Part shown: piece after piece, positions 1-8,086 of the stretch | Layout of the letters: the number at the start of each line of letters is the position of its first letter | How positions within the stretch are numbered: the first letter of the stretch is position 1 | Assembly (NCBI RefSeq): GCF_035506375.1 | Contig: NZ_DATJPM010000096.1 | Span: 1-28,668 of the forward strand | Source: Methanocella sp. | GTDB lineage: Archaea; Halobacteriota; Methanocellia; Methanocellales; Methanocellaceae | Reading direction: 5' to 3' | DNA length: 28,668 nucleotides | The notes under the pieces: model-generated | The model's database searches: none | What the model was told of the DNA's origin: nothing | The model's input: only the letters and a program-made list of their open reading frames with translations | Translations under genes and position numbers: made by a program

Positions 1-309
1 GACCGGATCTTCCTGGCCGATAACCAGACCTGGGAGCAGCCCGTCGGCCTGAGGCCCGGCCATAACGGCACGAACATGAAGGTCGATTTCCTCCTGTATA
101 AGGATGGGAACACGACGTCTCCCTATCGTGAATGCTATCTCCGGGTCAATGTGACGGGTGGAGAGCCGCCATATTTTTCTTCTCTTGCAATAATTTTTGC
201 TGTGTTGAATTGCTCCTGTATTTTAAGCTTTTTAAGAGGACGGAGGGCACTATTTTTCACCACAAAGGCACGATGGCACGGAGGCCCACAAAGTCTTTTT
301 TATAATTAA
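1..309 (+). CDS. DUF1616-type membrane protein, C-terminal fragment running into a repeat
   Basis: The frame is open from the first base, so the gene begins outside the window. Its readable C-terminus (an exported-looking segment with TWEQP, then DFLLYKDG and a closing YLRVNV) resembles the end of DUF1616 proteins, archaeal membrane proteins of unknown function. The domain seems to end near base 165. From base 198 the frame runs into the palindromic element, which supplies the stop codon at 307-309, so about 36 residues are element-encoded and unlikely to be ancestral. N-glycosylation sequons (NQT, NGT, NTT, NVT) fit a surface-exposed segment. The family call is from memory of the motif style. 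The chimeric tail is read directly. Confidence 0.6.
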   Translation, partial: DRIFLADNQTWEQPVGLRPGHNGTNMKVDFLLYKDGNTTSPYRECYLRVNVTGGEPPYFSSLAIIFAVLNCSCILSFLRGRRALFFTTKARWHGGPQSLFYN

Positions 310-569
310 GAGACAAAGGGCACAAAGCTGCTTTTTGAACTTTTAAGATACAGGATATGAAGGCACGATGGTAAAAAATATTCTTGTTCATTCCATTGTG
401 TCTTTGTATCCTTCGTGCCCTGATGTTAATGAACCGGCTTTGTGATTCTTTGTAACTTAATTTAAAAAGAAAACTTTGTGAGCCTCCGTGCCATCGTGCC
501 TTTGTGGTGAAAAATAGTGTCCTCCGTGCCCTTAAAAAGCATAAAATACGAGAGCAATTCAACACAGCA
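198..569. repeat. Palindromic dispersed element, copy 1 (372 bases)
   Basis: The two ends are inverted repeats of about 97 bases with only a few mismatches: 198-294 starts with TGCTGTGTTGAAT, and 473-569 ends with its complement. The interior is also self-complementary. For example, 353-371 pairs with 393-411 over 19 positions, four of them G-U if read as RNA, leaving a loop of about 21 bases. The whole unit therefore folds as one long hairpin. It contains the CACCACAAAGGCACGA / TCGTGCCTTTGTGGTG motif seen as dispersed repeats in many prokaryotic genomes. It encodes no transposase. A second copy lies at 20050-20410. Confidence 0.9.
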
Positions 570-575
570 TAATTT

Positions 576-1127
576 TTAACTTACAAGCCTAAAACAGGAC
601 TGCTTAGCCTCGCATATCGGGCATATCCCGGGCGGCTTTCCCTCGACCACGAGACCACAGCCGCCGCAAACATAAAGCCCGCCGATCTTCGGCTCCTCGG
701 CTGCATGCTCGATGAAGCCAAGCATATTCCTCAGCATCTCATAATGCGCTTTTTTCACCTGCGCTATCCGCTCGAAGCTCTGTGCCGCCTGCATCTCGCC
801 CTGAGACCTGGCGGCGGCTGCAAGGGGCGGGTAGAATTCCTCGCCCGCCTCCTGTGCGGCCTCGGACGCCTTTGTCAGGTTATCCACGGTACGATCCAGG
901 ATGAATGGCGCCGAAAAATATACGCAGTACTCGCCCAGCAGCTCCTTTGCCTGCCGATAATGCGCGATCGCATGCACCTGCCCGGCGAAGGTCAGCGCAC
1001 GGAAGAGGCGGGCGACATTCGGGAAGTTCTCGTACCCGGCCTGCTCCGAAAAGATAAGGTAGCGCATATGAGCGGCGCTCTCGGCCCCGAAAGCGTCCCT
1101 CACGCTCCGGGCCGTGGCCTTTTTCAT
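576..1127 (-). CDS. Rubrerythrin-like protein with a degraded diiron site
   Basis: 183 aa. An N-terminal ferritin-like four-helix domain (about 1-145) is followed by a rubredoxin-like domain with intact C154-x2-C157 and C169-x2-C172 for one Fe. Rubrerythrins reduce peroxide at a diiron centre, using electrons passed from the rubredoxin iron. Here E16 (GAESAAHMRY) is kept, but by eye alignment the Glu of the first ExxH is G49 (GQVH52), that of the second is K125 (KKAH128), and the two mid-domain Glu positions ahead of YP are A91 and A94. Nearby E89, E93, E96 and E97 could compensate. The start overlaps the stop of the upstream TPR membrane protein by four bases (ATGA), so translation is probably coupled. 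Family call is firm; loss of activity is inference. Confidence 0.85.
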   Translation of the reverse strand: MKKATARSVRDAFGAESAAHMRYLIFSEQAGYENFPNVARLFRALTFAGQVHAIAHYRQAKELLGEYCVYFSAPFILDRTVDNLTKASEAAQEAGEEFYPPLAAAARSQGEMQAAQSFERIAQVKKAHYEMLRNMLGFIEHAAEEPKIGGLYVCGGCGLVVEGKPPGICPICEAKQSCFRLVS

Positions 1128-3058
1128 ATTTCGGCCACCGGCGCCACGGGCTTTTTATCGGCAACGCCGATGCGCATCATCGTGCTGAACAGGTCATTCG
1201 CCTTCTTGAGCTGCTTCCTCGCCGTGGACGCGGGCTTGTCTTTCTTGTGCTCGTCGTAGATGCGAATGGCCTCGTTATAGGCGGCGATGGCGCTGTCGCA
1301 TGCGCCGATGGCGCTCTCGTAGCGCTTCTCGCGGAAATGGATCTCAGCCATATTGGCGTGGGTCTGCCCTATGCTGGTCTTAAGGAACGCGTAGCGCTCG
1401 GGCATGGCCTTCGCGTCGAGCGCCTTCGCCGCGGCGGAGTACGCGCCCAGCGCGCTGGATGCGTGCTTCAGCGACAGGTCGAACATGCGGGACTTCAGGT
1501 AGACTTCGCTCACAATGGTGTGGGCGAAGCCCATGTTCGAGGAGGCCTCCACATAGTCCTCCCGCGAGCGCTTTTCGAAGAACTTTACCGCGTCCGGATA
1601 GAGCGACAGCGCGCTCCGGGCGGCCTGGATGGCATCATCGTAGCGCCTGCCGCGGCAGTACTCGTCGGCCAGGAACGTATAGGCGCAGGCGGCTTTTCCC
1701 CGGTACAGCGCCGAATCCCATGGATATACTTTTACGTCGAGCAGCCGGCCCGAGTCCTCGAAGGCCTGCGCGGCGCTCTTGTATCCTTTCACCGGGTTCC
1801 TGACCTTCGCCAGTGCGAGGTACGCCATGCCGATCTCTCCCTTGATACAGGCGTGGTCGAGCGGGGTGGCCTCGGCCGTCCGGGCCGTCAGCGCCTCGAA
1901 AAGCGCCGTAAGGGCCTTATTCGCCTGCTCCTCCGAGTCGCCGGCCTCGGCGAGCCTCCGGTAGACGCCGCCCATGGCAAATAGTACGCCGTCGTACTCC
2001 TCGGCGACGAACATGCGGGTGGCGGACGCCTTCTCGGCCATAGCTGCGGCCAGCTCCAGCGCCTCATGGCGCCCGGTGCGGTCGAATATGGCCGTATATG
2101 TTTCCATCATCTTAGTCTCCAGCCGGTTCAGCATGCGCTCGTCCAGGCCTGTGGAGCACACGTTGAAAAGGCCGCCCAGCGACCGGAACGCGAGGGAAGC
2201 CGTGCCCGCGTGGAGCGAAGAGCTCGAGACGTCCGCTATCGAGTCGATCGAATGGTAGACGATATCGTGCCGGCAGTGCCTTGCCGCGATGGCCGCCGTC
2301 TCGCCCATAAGGGATACCATGGAGGCCGAGAGCGCGATGGACCGGGCGCTGTCCGGCGGCTCCAGGGCCAGGCGTTTCGTCTCTTCGAGCGCCATGAGCA
2401 CCGTCTCGCTATCGCCGCGCAGACAGAGCTTATCGAGCATCGCAGTAAATTTCAAGCCTACATCTCCCCGGAGAACGGGCCTTTGTAGCGCCGCCGGGCC
2501 GGCGGGGCCTTCATGGTCCATGAGCTGGCCGCGCATCTCTTCCAGATGCCGGGATAAAATGCGCCCGGGCTTCGCGCTCTCGATGGTATCGTAACAGTAC
2601 AATACCAGGGCCGCGATGCCCAGGGCGGAAAGCCCTAGCGCCAGCTCCACATCAAAGCCCACGAAATATTCGGGCTTGAAGGCCAGGTCGCTGGCGACGT
2701 AAACAATGGGCAGTGTCATCAGGGCGCCATAGGTGGCGGGCGCCGTATAGCTTAAAATGCTGCGGCGGTAGCCGTTGCGTTCGGATGCGGCGTACCGGAG
2801 GGCGCCCGTGACGAGCAGCGCACAGCAGAGGACGGCGACATCGCAGATCAGGAGGGCGCTTAACAGGGTGTCCAGCTCGTCAACGGTCAGCACGACCTTC
2901 GATAAGTATGCCTCGACAATGATGAACACGGATGCGACGGCCAGCAGCGACAGCACGGTCGCCGCCGCTGTGCCGATCTCGGGCTCGGATTTTTTAGGCG
3001 CCTGCACCTTAGATACTTGCCTGTTATGGCGATTGAGGACGGCCGGTAGAAGCTTCAC
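1124..3058 (-). CDS. Membrane protein with four N-terminal TM helices and a TPR-like cytoplasmic region
   Basis: 644 aa, starting at GTG with no clear Shine-Dalgarno sequence, behind an AT-rich promoter, so probably leaderless. Four hydrophobic segments lie near residues 30-54, 64-86, 100-122 and 135-157. The remaining 480 residues are alpha-helical with repeated A-x-A/Y-x-LA-x-x-Y patterns typical of tetratricopeptide repeats, clearest from 440 to 615 (for example YDDAIQAARSALSLYPDA and YESAIGACDSAIAAYNEA). TPRs are protein-interaction scaffolds. No catalytic motif is visible. The gene overlaps the rubrerythrin-like gene by four bases, which suggests co-expression and perhaps a physical partnership. 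elp3 lies 62 bases upstream on the same strand but is separated by a palindromic promoter region. Function unknown. Confidence 0.8.
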   Translation of the reverse strand: MKLLPAVLNRHNRQVSKVQAPKKSEPEIGTAAATVLSLLAVASVFIIVEAYLSKVVLTVDELDTLLSALLICDVAVLCCALLVTGALRYAASERNGYRRSILSYTAPATYGALMTLPIVYVASDLAFKPEYFVGFDVELALGLSALGIAALVLYCYDTIESAKPGRILSRHLEEMRGQLMDHEGPAGPAALQRPVLRGDVGLKFTAMLDKLCLRGDSETVLMALEETKRLALEPPDSARSIALSASMVSLMGETAAIAARHCRHDIVYHSIDSIADVSSSSLHAGTASLAFRSLGGLFNVCSTGLDERMLNRLETKMMETYTAIFDRTGRHEALELAAAMAEKASATRMFVAEEYDGVLFAMGGVYRRLAEAGDSEEQANKALTALFEALTARTAEATPLDHACIKGEIGMAYLALAKVRNPVKGYKSAAQAFEDSGRLLDVKVYPWDSALYRGKAACAYTFLADEYCRGRRYDDAIQAARSALSLYPDAVKFFEKRSREDYVEASSNMGFAHTIVSEVYLKSRMFDLSLKHASSALGAYSAAAKALDAKAMPERYAFLKTSIGQTHANMAEIHFREKRYESAIGACDSAIAAYNEAIRIYDEHKKDKPASTARKQLKKANDLFSTMMRIGVADKKPVAPVAEI

Positions 3059-3070
3059 AAATTAATAAAT

Positions 3071-3092
3071 AATATTAAATATATTTAATATT
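3071..3092. promoter_or_regulatory. Perfect 22-bp AT palindrome in the promoter of the TPR gene
   Basis: The 22 bases (AATATTAAATA and its exact complement) form a perfect palindrome 14-35 bases before the GTG start at 3058. This is where a TATA box and transcription start would sit for a leaderless minus-strand transcript. It may be a TATA element, a repressor operator, or both. The palindrome is seen directly; the role is inferred. Confidence 0.5.
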
Positions 3093-3120
3093 TGCCATAT
3101 AAATAGTGGCTTATAGGCCG

Positions 3121-4716
3121 TCAGTCCCGTATCCGCATGGACATGAACGGCCCGTCCCTCGCGAACCCGAGCTTCCTGTAATATGGCCGTACGCCGATGC
3201 CGCTCATGACCGCCAGCTTCCCGTAGCCCGCCTCTTTCGCCAGGCTCCGGGCCTTATTTAAAAGTTCTATGCCGTAGCCACGGTGCTGCCAGTTCCCGTC
3301 TTTCTCGCCGATGGGCACCATCCGGCCGTAGACGTGTAATTCACGGATCAGCGCCGCGTCCGCCAGCTCCGTGCGGTGAGGCCGGCAGGGGAACCGGAGC
3401 CGGGCGAACCCGATGAGCGCGTCGATGTTCGTCTCCTCGAACGAGATGAAGTGCTCCAGGCCGCCGCAGGCCTCGTATTTTTCCACGCCGAGCTTAACCT
3501 GTTCCGGGTCGGCTTTGAGGCCGTTCAGGGCCTTATGGCCGACCTCGCGGCATCGGATGCAGTGGCACTGCTTTCCCTCCCGCTGCATGATATCGCCCGC
3601 GAGCTGCCGCACGTTGCTTTTGACGACGCCGGCGGCGATGTGCTTTACTGGTATATCCCTCTGGATGCGCTGGAGTCGTACCCACTTCGGCAGGCGCTCC
3701 TTAATACGGGCCAGCAGTAGCGCCGCCTCTTCGCTCGTATAGGGCGTGTACTCCCCCCGCTCCCACTGGTCGTAGAGCTTCGTGCCCTGAGTGACCAGCG
3801 TCGGGTATATCTTCAGATAATCTGGGCAGAACCTGCCGTCGGTGAACAGCGTCTCGAAGGAGCGCAGGTCCGTTTCGAAGCTCGAGCCGGGCAGCCCGGG
3901 CATCATATGGAACCCGACCTTTATGGCCGAGTCCCGCAGCGCCCGGTTGGCCTCGACGCTGTCCGCGACCGTGTGGCCGCGCTCGATGCGCTTTAAAATA
4001 AAGTCATAGGTGCTCTGGACGCCAAGCTCAACTTTAGTCACGCCCATGTCCAGCATGCGGTCGATATGCTGAACGCGGCACCAGTCCGGCCGGGTCTCGA
4101 ATGTCATCGCAACGTTACGGACGGCCGCCTCCTCGTTCACCGCCTGCGCGTCCTCCGGATATTTAGTATACAGGGGCTCAACGCCGAAGTCGTTCATTGC
4201 GTCGAGGCACCGCTTCACGAACCACTGCTGATAATCGAGAGGGCGGGCCGTGATGGTGCCGCCCATGACGATGAGCTCGGCCTTGTCCAGCTCGTGCCCG
4301 ATCTGCCGGAGCTGGCTCAGGCGGGCCGTGACCTGGCGGTACGGGTCGTAATTCTCCTGGATGGCCCGGAGCGCCGCCGGCTCGGCGCCCGTATAGCTCT
4401 GGGGCGAGTTGAATACGGAATCCACGCCGCCCGGGCAGGGGACGCACTTGCCGTGCGGGCATTTATAGGGGGAGGTCATGACTGCGACGACGGCGACGCC
4501 GGACATCGTCCGGACCGGCCTCTTCTGAAGAATACCCAGCACGGCGTCGTGGTCGTCGCCCGCCTCCCGGAGTATGTCCGAATTCCGGGGCAGCTGCGAA
4601 AGATGATACCGTATGCTCACCATCTTCTTCGCCTTGTTCAGTTCGGCCTGCGTGGCGACGTCGCCCGCGACGATGAGCGAGACCAGCTCCCGGCAGGCGG
4701 CCCTCGTGTTTTCCAT
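3121..4716 (-). CDS. elp3: Elp3: radical-SAM tRNA uridine-34 carboxymethyl-forming acetyltransferase
   Basis: 531 aa from the ATG at 4716, which has AAGGTG eight bases upstream and a TATA-like AATATATC about 25 bases upstream. A TTG at 4785 would add 23 residues but lacks these signals. Elp3 uses a radical-SAM 4Fe-4S cluster and acetyl-CoA to make cm5U at the wobble uridine of tRNAs. The radical SAM Cys motif is CPHGKCVPC (C86, C91, C94), followed by GGT and TFETRPDW segments. The Zn/linker region has CHCIRCREVGH. The C-terminal GNAT domain has acetyl-CoA-binding QHRGYG and ends in YYRKLGF. Length and domain order are standard for archaeal Elp3, which acts without the other Elongator subunits. 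Confidence 0.97.
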   Translation of the reverse strand: MENTRAACRELVSLIVAGDVATQAELNKAKKMVSIRYHLSQLPRNSDILREAGDDHDAVLGILQKRPVRTMSGVAVVAVMTSPYKCPHGKCVPCPGGVDSVFNSPQSYTGAEPAALRAIQENYDPYRQVTARLSQLRQIGHELDKAELIVMGGTITARPLDYQQWFVKRCLDAMNDFGVEPLYTKYPEDAQAVNEEAAVRNVAMTFETRPDWCRVQHIDRMLDMGVTKVELGVQSTYDFILKRIERGHTVADSVEANRALRDSAIKVGFHMMPGLPGSSFETDLRSFETLFTDGRFCPDYLKIYPTLVTQGTKLYDQWERGEYTPYTSEEAALLLARIKERLPKWVRLQRIQRDIPVKHIAAGVVKSNVRQLAGDIMQREGKQCHCIRCREVGHKALNGLKADPEQVKLGVEKYEACGGLEHFISFEETNIDALIGFARLRFPCRPHRTELADAALIRELHVYGRMVPIGEKDGNWQHRGYGIELLNKARSLAKEAGYGKLAVMSGIGVRPYYRKLGFARDGPFMSMRIRD

Positions 4717-4836
4717 GTCGCTGCACCTTATGCCTGTGATATATTGTATTTTTCCCTGGCCCGTTGACGGCAAAGAATATATCAATTAATGACTAAACTT
4801 TGTCTTCGTTATCGAATAAATCTTTAAAGGATATAG

Positions 4837-5895
4837 ATGACCCGTATTTCGATTAAATTGGCCGTAATATCGCTCGTGCTCGTCTGCACGCTGTCCATTG
4901 CGGCACCCGCTCTCGCCCAGTCGACTGTCATAAAGGTCGATGTGTACCCGAACGGGGACGCCCGATGGACCACGGAGAAGATGATACCGCTGGATACGCC
5001 GGACGACGTGGCCGGATGGGACGCGACCGCCGCCCAGGGCACGAAATCCTACCTGGCCGACTTTACGATAAAAATGAAAGACTACGTGGCCAGGATCAGC
5101 GATATGACCGGCCGCAACATGACGGTGAAGGACGTCAACGTGACGGTCCAGAAATCGCAGCCATATGCCCTGTCGGATAACGGCTCGCACACATATGGCG
5201 TCATTAGCTATCAATTCACGTGGACCGGCTTTGCCATGGCCAGCGGGAACGCCCTCGAGGTCGGCGACGCGTTCGTCGACGGATATTTGATGAACGCGGG
5301 CGATTCCATCACTTTTACTCTGCCGGCTGGATACAATATCACGAGTATATCCCCGGACGCGGATGACTTTAAGAAGTCTTACCAGCCTCAGGTCCGATGG
5401 GTGATGGATTCGACCAATGATTCCGACTTCCGGCTGTTCCCGGGGGGAGAGCCTTCCATTATCATGGAAAAGACTGCTGTCGCCACGGCGTTCAGCTTAG
5501 AGTGGTGGATGCTCGTGCCGGTCATTCTCGTCTCAGCCATCGCCGGATTCGGTGTCGCGTATCTGCTCCTGAGGAGGCCTCAGCCTGAGGCGCCCCCGGT
5601 GCCGGACATGGACCTGCCGGACGCGGAAGTCGAGGCGGCCGAAGAGCTTCCCGGGCCGGGTGAGGAGGGCCGCTTCATGTCCGACGAGGAGCGGATCGTC
5701 AAGTTCCTGGAAGAGGCCGGAGGCCAGATGTTCCAGTCGGACTTGGTGAAAAAGACCGACTTCTCGAAGTCCAAGCTCAGCATGGTGCTCACTGACCTCA
5801 AGGAGAAGGGCACCATCATCAAGATTAAAAAGGGCAAGGAGAACCTGATCCGCCTCAACAGGCCCGACAAGCAGGAAGAGCCCCCGAAAGAATGA
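4837..5895 (+). CDS. Membrane-anchored winged-helix (MarR-like) putative transcription regulator
   Basis: 352 aa. An N-terminal signal sequence or anchor (about 1-28, ending APALAQ) is followed by a beta-rich external domain of about 190 residues with sequons (NMT, NVT, NGS, NIT, NDS). One TM helix follows (about 221-243, WWMLVPVILV...), then an acidic, Pro-rich linker. A cytoplasmic winged helix (about 282-345) has DEERIVKFLEEAGGQMFQSDLV, FSKSKLSMVLTDLKEKG as the recognition helix, and a basic wing. This matches archaeal one-component regulators with an extracytoplasmic sensor and an internal DNA-binding domain. AAAGG lies seven bases before the ATG. It diverges from elp3. Ligand and targets unknown. 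Confidence 0.8.
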   Translation: MTRISIKLAVISLVLVCTLSIAAPALAQSTVIKVDVYPNGDARWTTEKMIPLDTPDDVAGWDATAAQGTKSYLADFTIKMKDYVARISDMTGRNMTVKDVNVTVQKSQPYALSDNGSHTYGVISYQFTWTGFAMASGNALEVGDAFVDGYLMNAGDSITFTLPAGYNITSISPDADDFKKSYQPQVRWVMDSTNDSDFRLFPGGEPSIIMEKTAVATAFSLEWWMLVPVILVSAIAGFGVAYLLLRRPQPEAPPVPDMDLPDAEVEAAEELPGPGEEGRFMSDEERIVKFLEEAGGQMFQSDLVKKTDFSKSKLSMVLTDLKEKGTIIKIKKGKENLIRLNRPDKQEEPPKE

Positions 5896-5926
5896 GGGGT
5901 GTGAAAGTACTCCTTTATCTTTTTTA
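5896..5926 (+). terminator. Probable terminator after the winged-helix gene
   Basis: A short stem GGGGT/ACTCC (5896-5900 with 5909-5913, one G-U pair) is followed by a T-rich run TTTATCTTTTTTA. The T-run alone fits archaeal termination. Confidence 0.5.
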
Positions 5927-6019
5927 CTTCTTGCTTTACCGGTTGTGCCTTCTCGGAGTGGGCACCGCCGACTGGCATAATTTTTTAAGCAATGAGGCCT
6001 GCTTTGTATACGGGATAAC

Positions 6020-7168
6020 ATGAGCTCTATTAAACGTGGCTGTGGAGAGCCGATATTGCTTATCAGCGAAAGCTACCACAGCGCGGACATGTACTATGCG
6101 ACGGGCTTCCTGGCACCCGACCGTTTTGTGTATATCTGCCAGGACGATAGTGAGTACCTCTTCGTCAGCCAGATGGAGTACGAGAGGGCGAAAAAACAGT
6201 CTAAGGTCAAGAACGTTCATTCCATGGAAGAGTATGATTACCTTAACCGCCTGAGGTCCCTGAAGGACCCGGACCTCGCTCTGGTCGACACGCTCGTGGC
6301 GATCTTTAGCTCGATAAATATAAAGAAAGTCAGGGTACCGGCGGACTTTTCACTGCTGCTGGGCGACCTGCTGCGGTCGAAGGGCATCACGGTCGTCCCG
6401 ACGCCCCGCCTCTTCGAGGAGGCCCGCTCGGTCAAGACGCCGGACGAGCTGGAGAAAATAAAGAAGGCGCAGGCTGTGAACGAGAAGGCCATGGCCCACG
6501 CCATCGAGATCATAAAGAAGTCGCAGCCCGTGAACGGCGTGCTCTACTACGAGGGCAGGCCGCTCACATCGGAGCTACTCCAGAGGGAGATCGAGATGGT
6601 CTTCATCGCCAACGGCTACGATACCAACGACAGTATCGTCGCGGCCGGCCCCCGCTCCTCCGACCCGCACTTCGCGGGCGAGGGGCACGTCAAGGAGAAT
6701 GAGCCCATCGTGATCGATCTGTTCCCGTATGGTAAAAAGGACCGCTACTATGCCGACATGACGCGGACGGTCGTCATGGGCAGGCCGTCAGCCGAAATAC
6801 AAAAGATGTACGACGTCACGCTCGAGGCCCAGAATATTGCGCTGAAGGCGATCAAGGCTGGCATTACCGGCAAGTACGTGAACGACCTCGTCTGCGAATG
6901 CTTCGAGAAGCACGGCTATGGCACGACCCGGACTAAATCGGCGGAGGGCTTCATCCACTCGACGGGCCACGGCGTGGGCATCGACATCCACGAGCTGCCT
7001 TCTATCAGCGAGTCCGGCCTGGAGCCCCTCAAGGCGGGGCAGGTCGTCACCGTGGAGCCCGGGCTGTATATCAAGGGCGTGGGCGGCGTCCGCATCGAGG
7101 ACATGGTCGTCGTCACGGATACGGGCTGTATCGATCTCACGAACATGCCTAAGAACCTGGTGATTTGA
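6020..7168 (+). CDS. M24 family aminopeptidase (Xaa-Pro dipeptidase/aminopeptidase P type)
   Basis: 382 aa. The N-terminal creatinase-like domain (about 1-140) is followed by a pita-bread metallopeptidase domain. The five metal ligands are visible: D233 (VIDLF), D246 (YYADMTRT), H317 (HSTGHGVG), E346 (TVEPGLY) and E360 (VRIEDMVV). Such enzymes remove N-terminal residues preceding proline, or split Xaa-Pro dipeptides, in the cytoplasm. Its stop codon shares its last A with the ATG of the methionine aminopeptidase gene (TGATG), so the two are translationally coupled and likely cooperate in N-terminal or peptide processing. Exact substrate (dipeptide or longer) cannot be told from sequence. Confidence 0.92.
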   Translation: MSSIKRGCGEPILLISESYHSADMYYATGFLAPDRFVYICQDDSEYLFVSQMEYERAKKQSKVKNVHSMEEYDYLNRLRSLKDPDLALVDTLVAIFSSINIKKVRVPADFSLLLGDLLRSKGITVVPTPRLFEEARSVKTPDELEKIKKAQAVNEKAMAHAIEIIKKSQPVNGVLYYEGRPLTSELLQREIEMVFIANGYDTNDSIVAAGPRSSDPHFAGEGHVKENEPIVIDLFPYGKKDRYYADMTRTVVMGRPSAEIQKMYDVTLEAQNIALKAIKAGITGKYVNDLVCECFEKHGYGTTRTKSAEGFIHSTGHGVGIDIHELPSISESGLEPLKAGQVVTVEPGLYIKGVGGVRIEDMVVVTDTGCIDLTNMPKNLVI

Positions 7169-8040
7169 TGGAGCCGGAGATACTGGAAAAGTACAGGAAG
7201 GCCGGGGCTATCCTTAAGGAGGTCCGGGAGAACGCCGTGCCCCGGGTGAAAAAAGGGGCGAAGCTCCTGGACGTGGCAGACGCTATAGAAGCAGAAATAA
7301 TCGAAAAGGGCGCGAAGCCGGCCTTCCCGGTGAACATTTCCATTAATCAGGAAGCCGCACACGACTCGCCGGGCGTCGACGACGAGCGGGTGTTCGGCGA
7401 CGACATGGTCAAGGTGGACATCGGCGCCCACATCGACGGCTACATCGCAGACACGGCCGTCACCGTCGACCTTTCGGGTAACCCGGACCTGGTCAAGGCG
7501 TCCAGGACGGCGCTGGAGCAGGCGATAAAGCTTGTCCGGCCCGGCGTAAACACCACCGAGATCGGGGCCGTCATCGAGGAGACCATCGAGGGCTTCGGCT
7601 TCAAGCCTATATACAACCTCACGGGCCACGGCCTGGGCCACTACGTCCAGCACTCCGAGCCCGCCATACCCAATAAGCGCATCGGCCAGGGCGTAAAGCT
7701 GGAGGCCGGCCAGGTCATCGCCATCGAGCCGTTCGCCACGAATGGCATCGGCATCGTGGTCGAGGGCTCGTTCATCGAGATTTTCAGCCTGATCCACACG
7801 AAGCCCGTGCGCATGCCCCATGAGCGGGAGCTGCTCAAGAAGATCCAGGAGTATAACGGCCTGCCTTTCGCCAGGCGCTGGCTCAAGGACATCAAGTACG
7901 TCGACAAATCTCTGACATCGCTCATGCGGCAGGGCATCATCCACGGCTACCCGGTCCTGGTCGAGCACCAGCACGGCCTCGTATCCCAGGCGGAGCACAC
8001 CATGATCATCACCGAGGACGGCAGCGAGCTCACGACCTGA
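7168..8040 (+). CDS. map: Methionine aminopeptidase, type 2 (archaeal)
   Basis: 290 aa from ATG 7168; the TTG one codon earlier overlaps the upstream gene and is less likely. It removes the initiator Met from nascent proteins. All five dimetal ligands are visible: D84 and D95 (VDIGAHIDGYIADTAV), H154 (LTGHGLGHY), E187 (AIEPFA) and E276 (QAEHTMII). A type-2 insert of about 60 residues between the last two ligands contains HTKPVRMPHERELL. Length matches archaeal enzymes of about 295 aa. It overlaps the upstream M24 peptidase gene by one base, forming a two-gene operon. Confidence 0.97.
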   Translation: MEPEILEKYRKAGAILKEVRENAVPRVKKGAKLLDVADAIEAEIIEKGAKPAFPVNISINQEAAHDSPGVDDERVFGDDMVKVDIGAHIDGYIADTAVTVDLSGNPDLVKASRTALEQAIKLVRPGVNTTEIGAVIEETIEGFGFKPIYNLTGHGLGHYVQHSEPAIPNKRIGQGVKLEAGQVIAIEPFATNGIGIVVEGSFIEIFSLIHTKPVRMPHERELLKKIQEYNGLPFARRWLKDIKYVDKSLTSLMRQGIIHGYPVLVEHQHGLVSQAEHTMIITEDGSELTT

Positions 8041-8086
8041 ACGTTAGAGTTATATTGCTGGGCCGATATTTCTTCTACCGTAAATT

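Noticed and set aside
257..565. Minus-strand 102-codon frame in element copy 1 (FTTKARWHGG-type peptide)
   Set aside because: It lies wholly within the palindromic element; such TTKAR-type frames arise from the repeat itself and have no domain or ribosome site.
4717..4785. Upstream TTG extension of elp3
   Set aside because: It lacks a ribosome site and overlaps the TATA-like sequence; ATG 4716 has AAGGTG.
6916..7998. Long minus-strand frame of 360 codons
   Set aside because: Antisense shadow of the M24 peptidase and map genes, caused by GC-rich codon bias; composition (many L, D, V, R, H) does not suggest a real protein.
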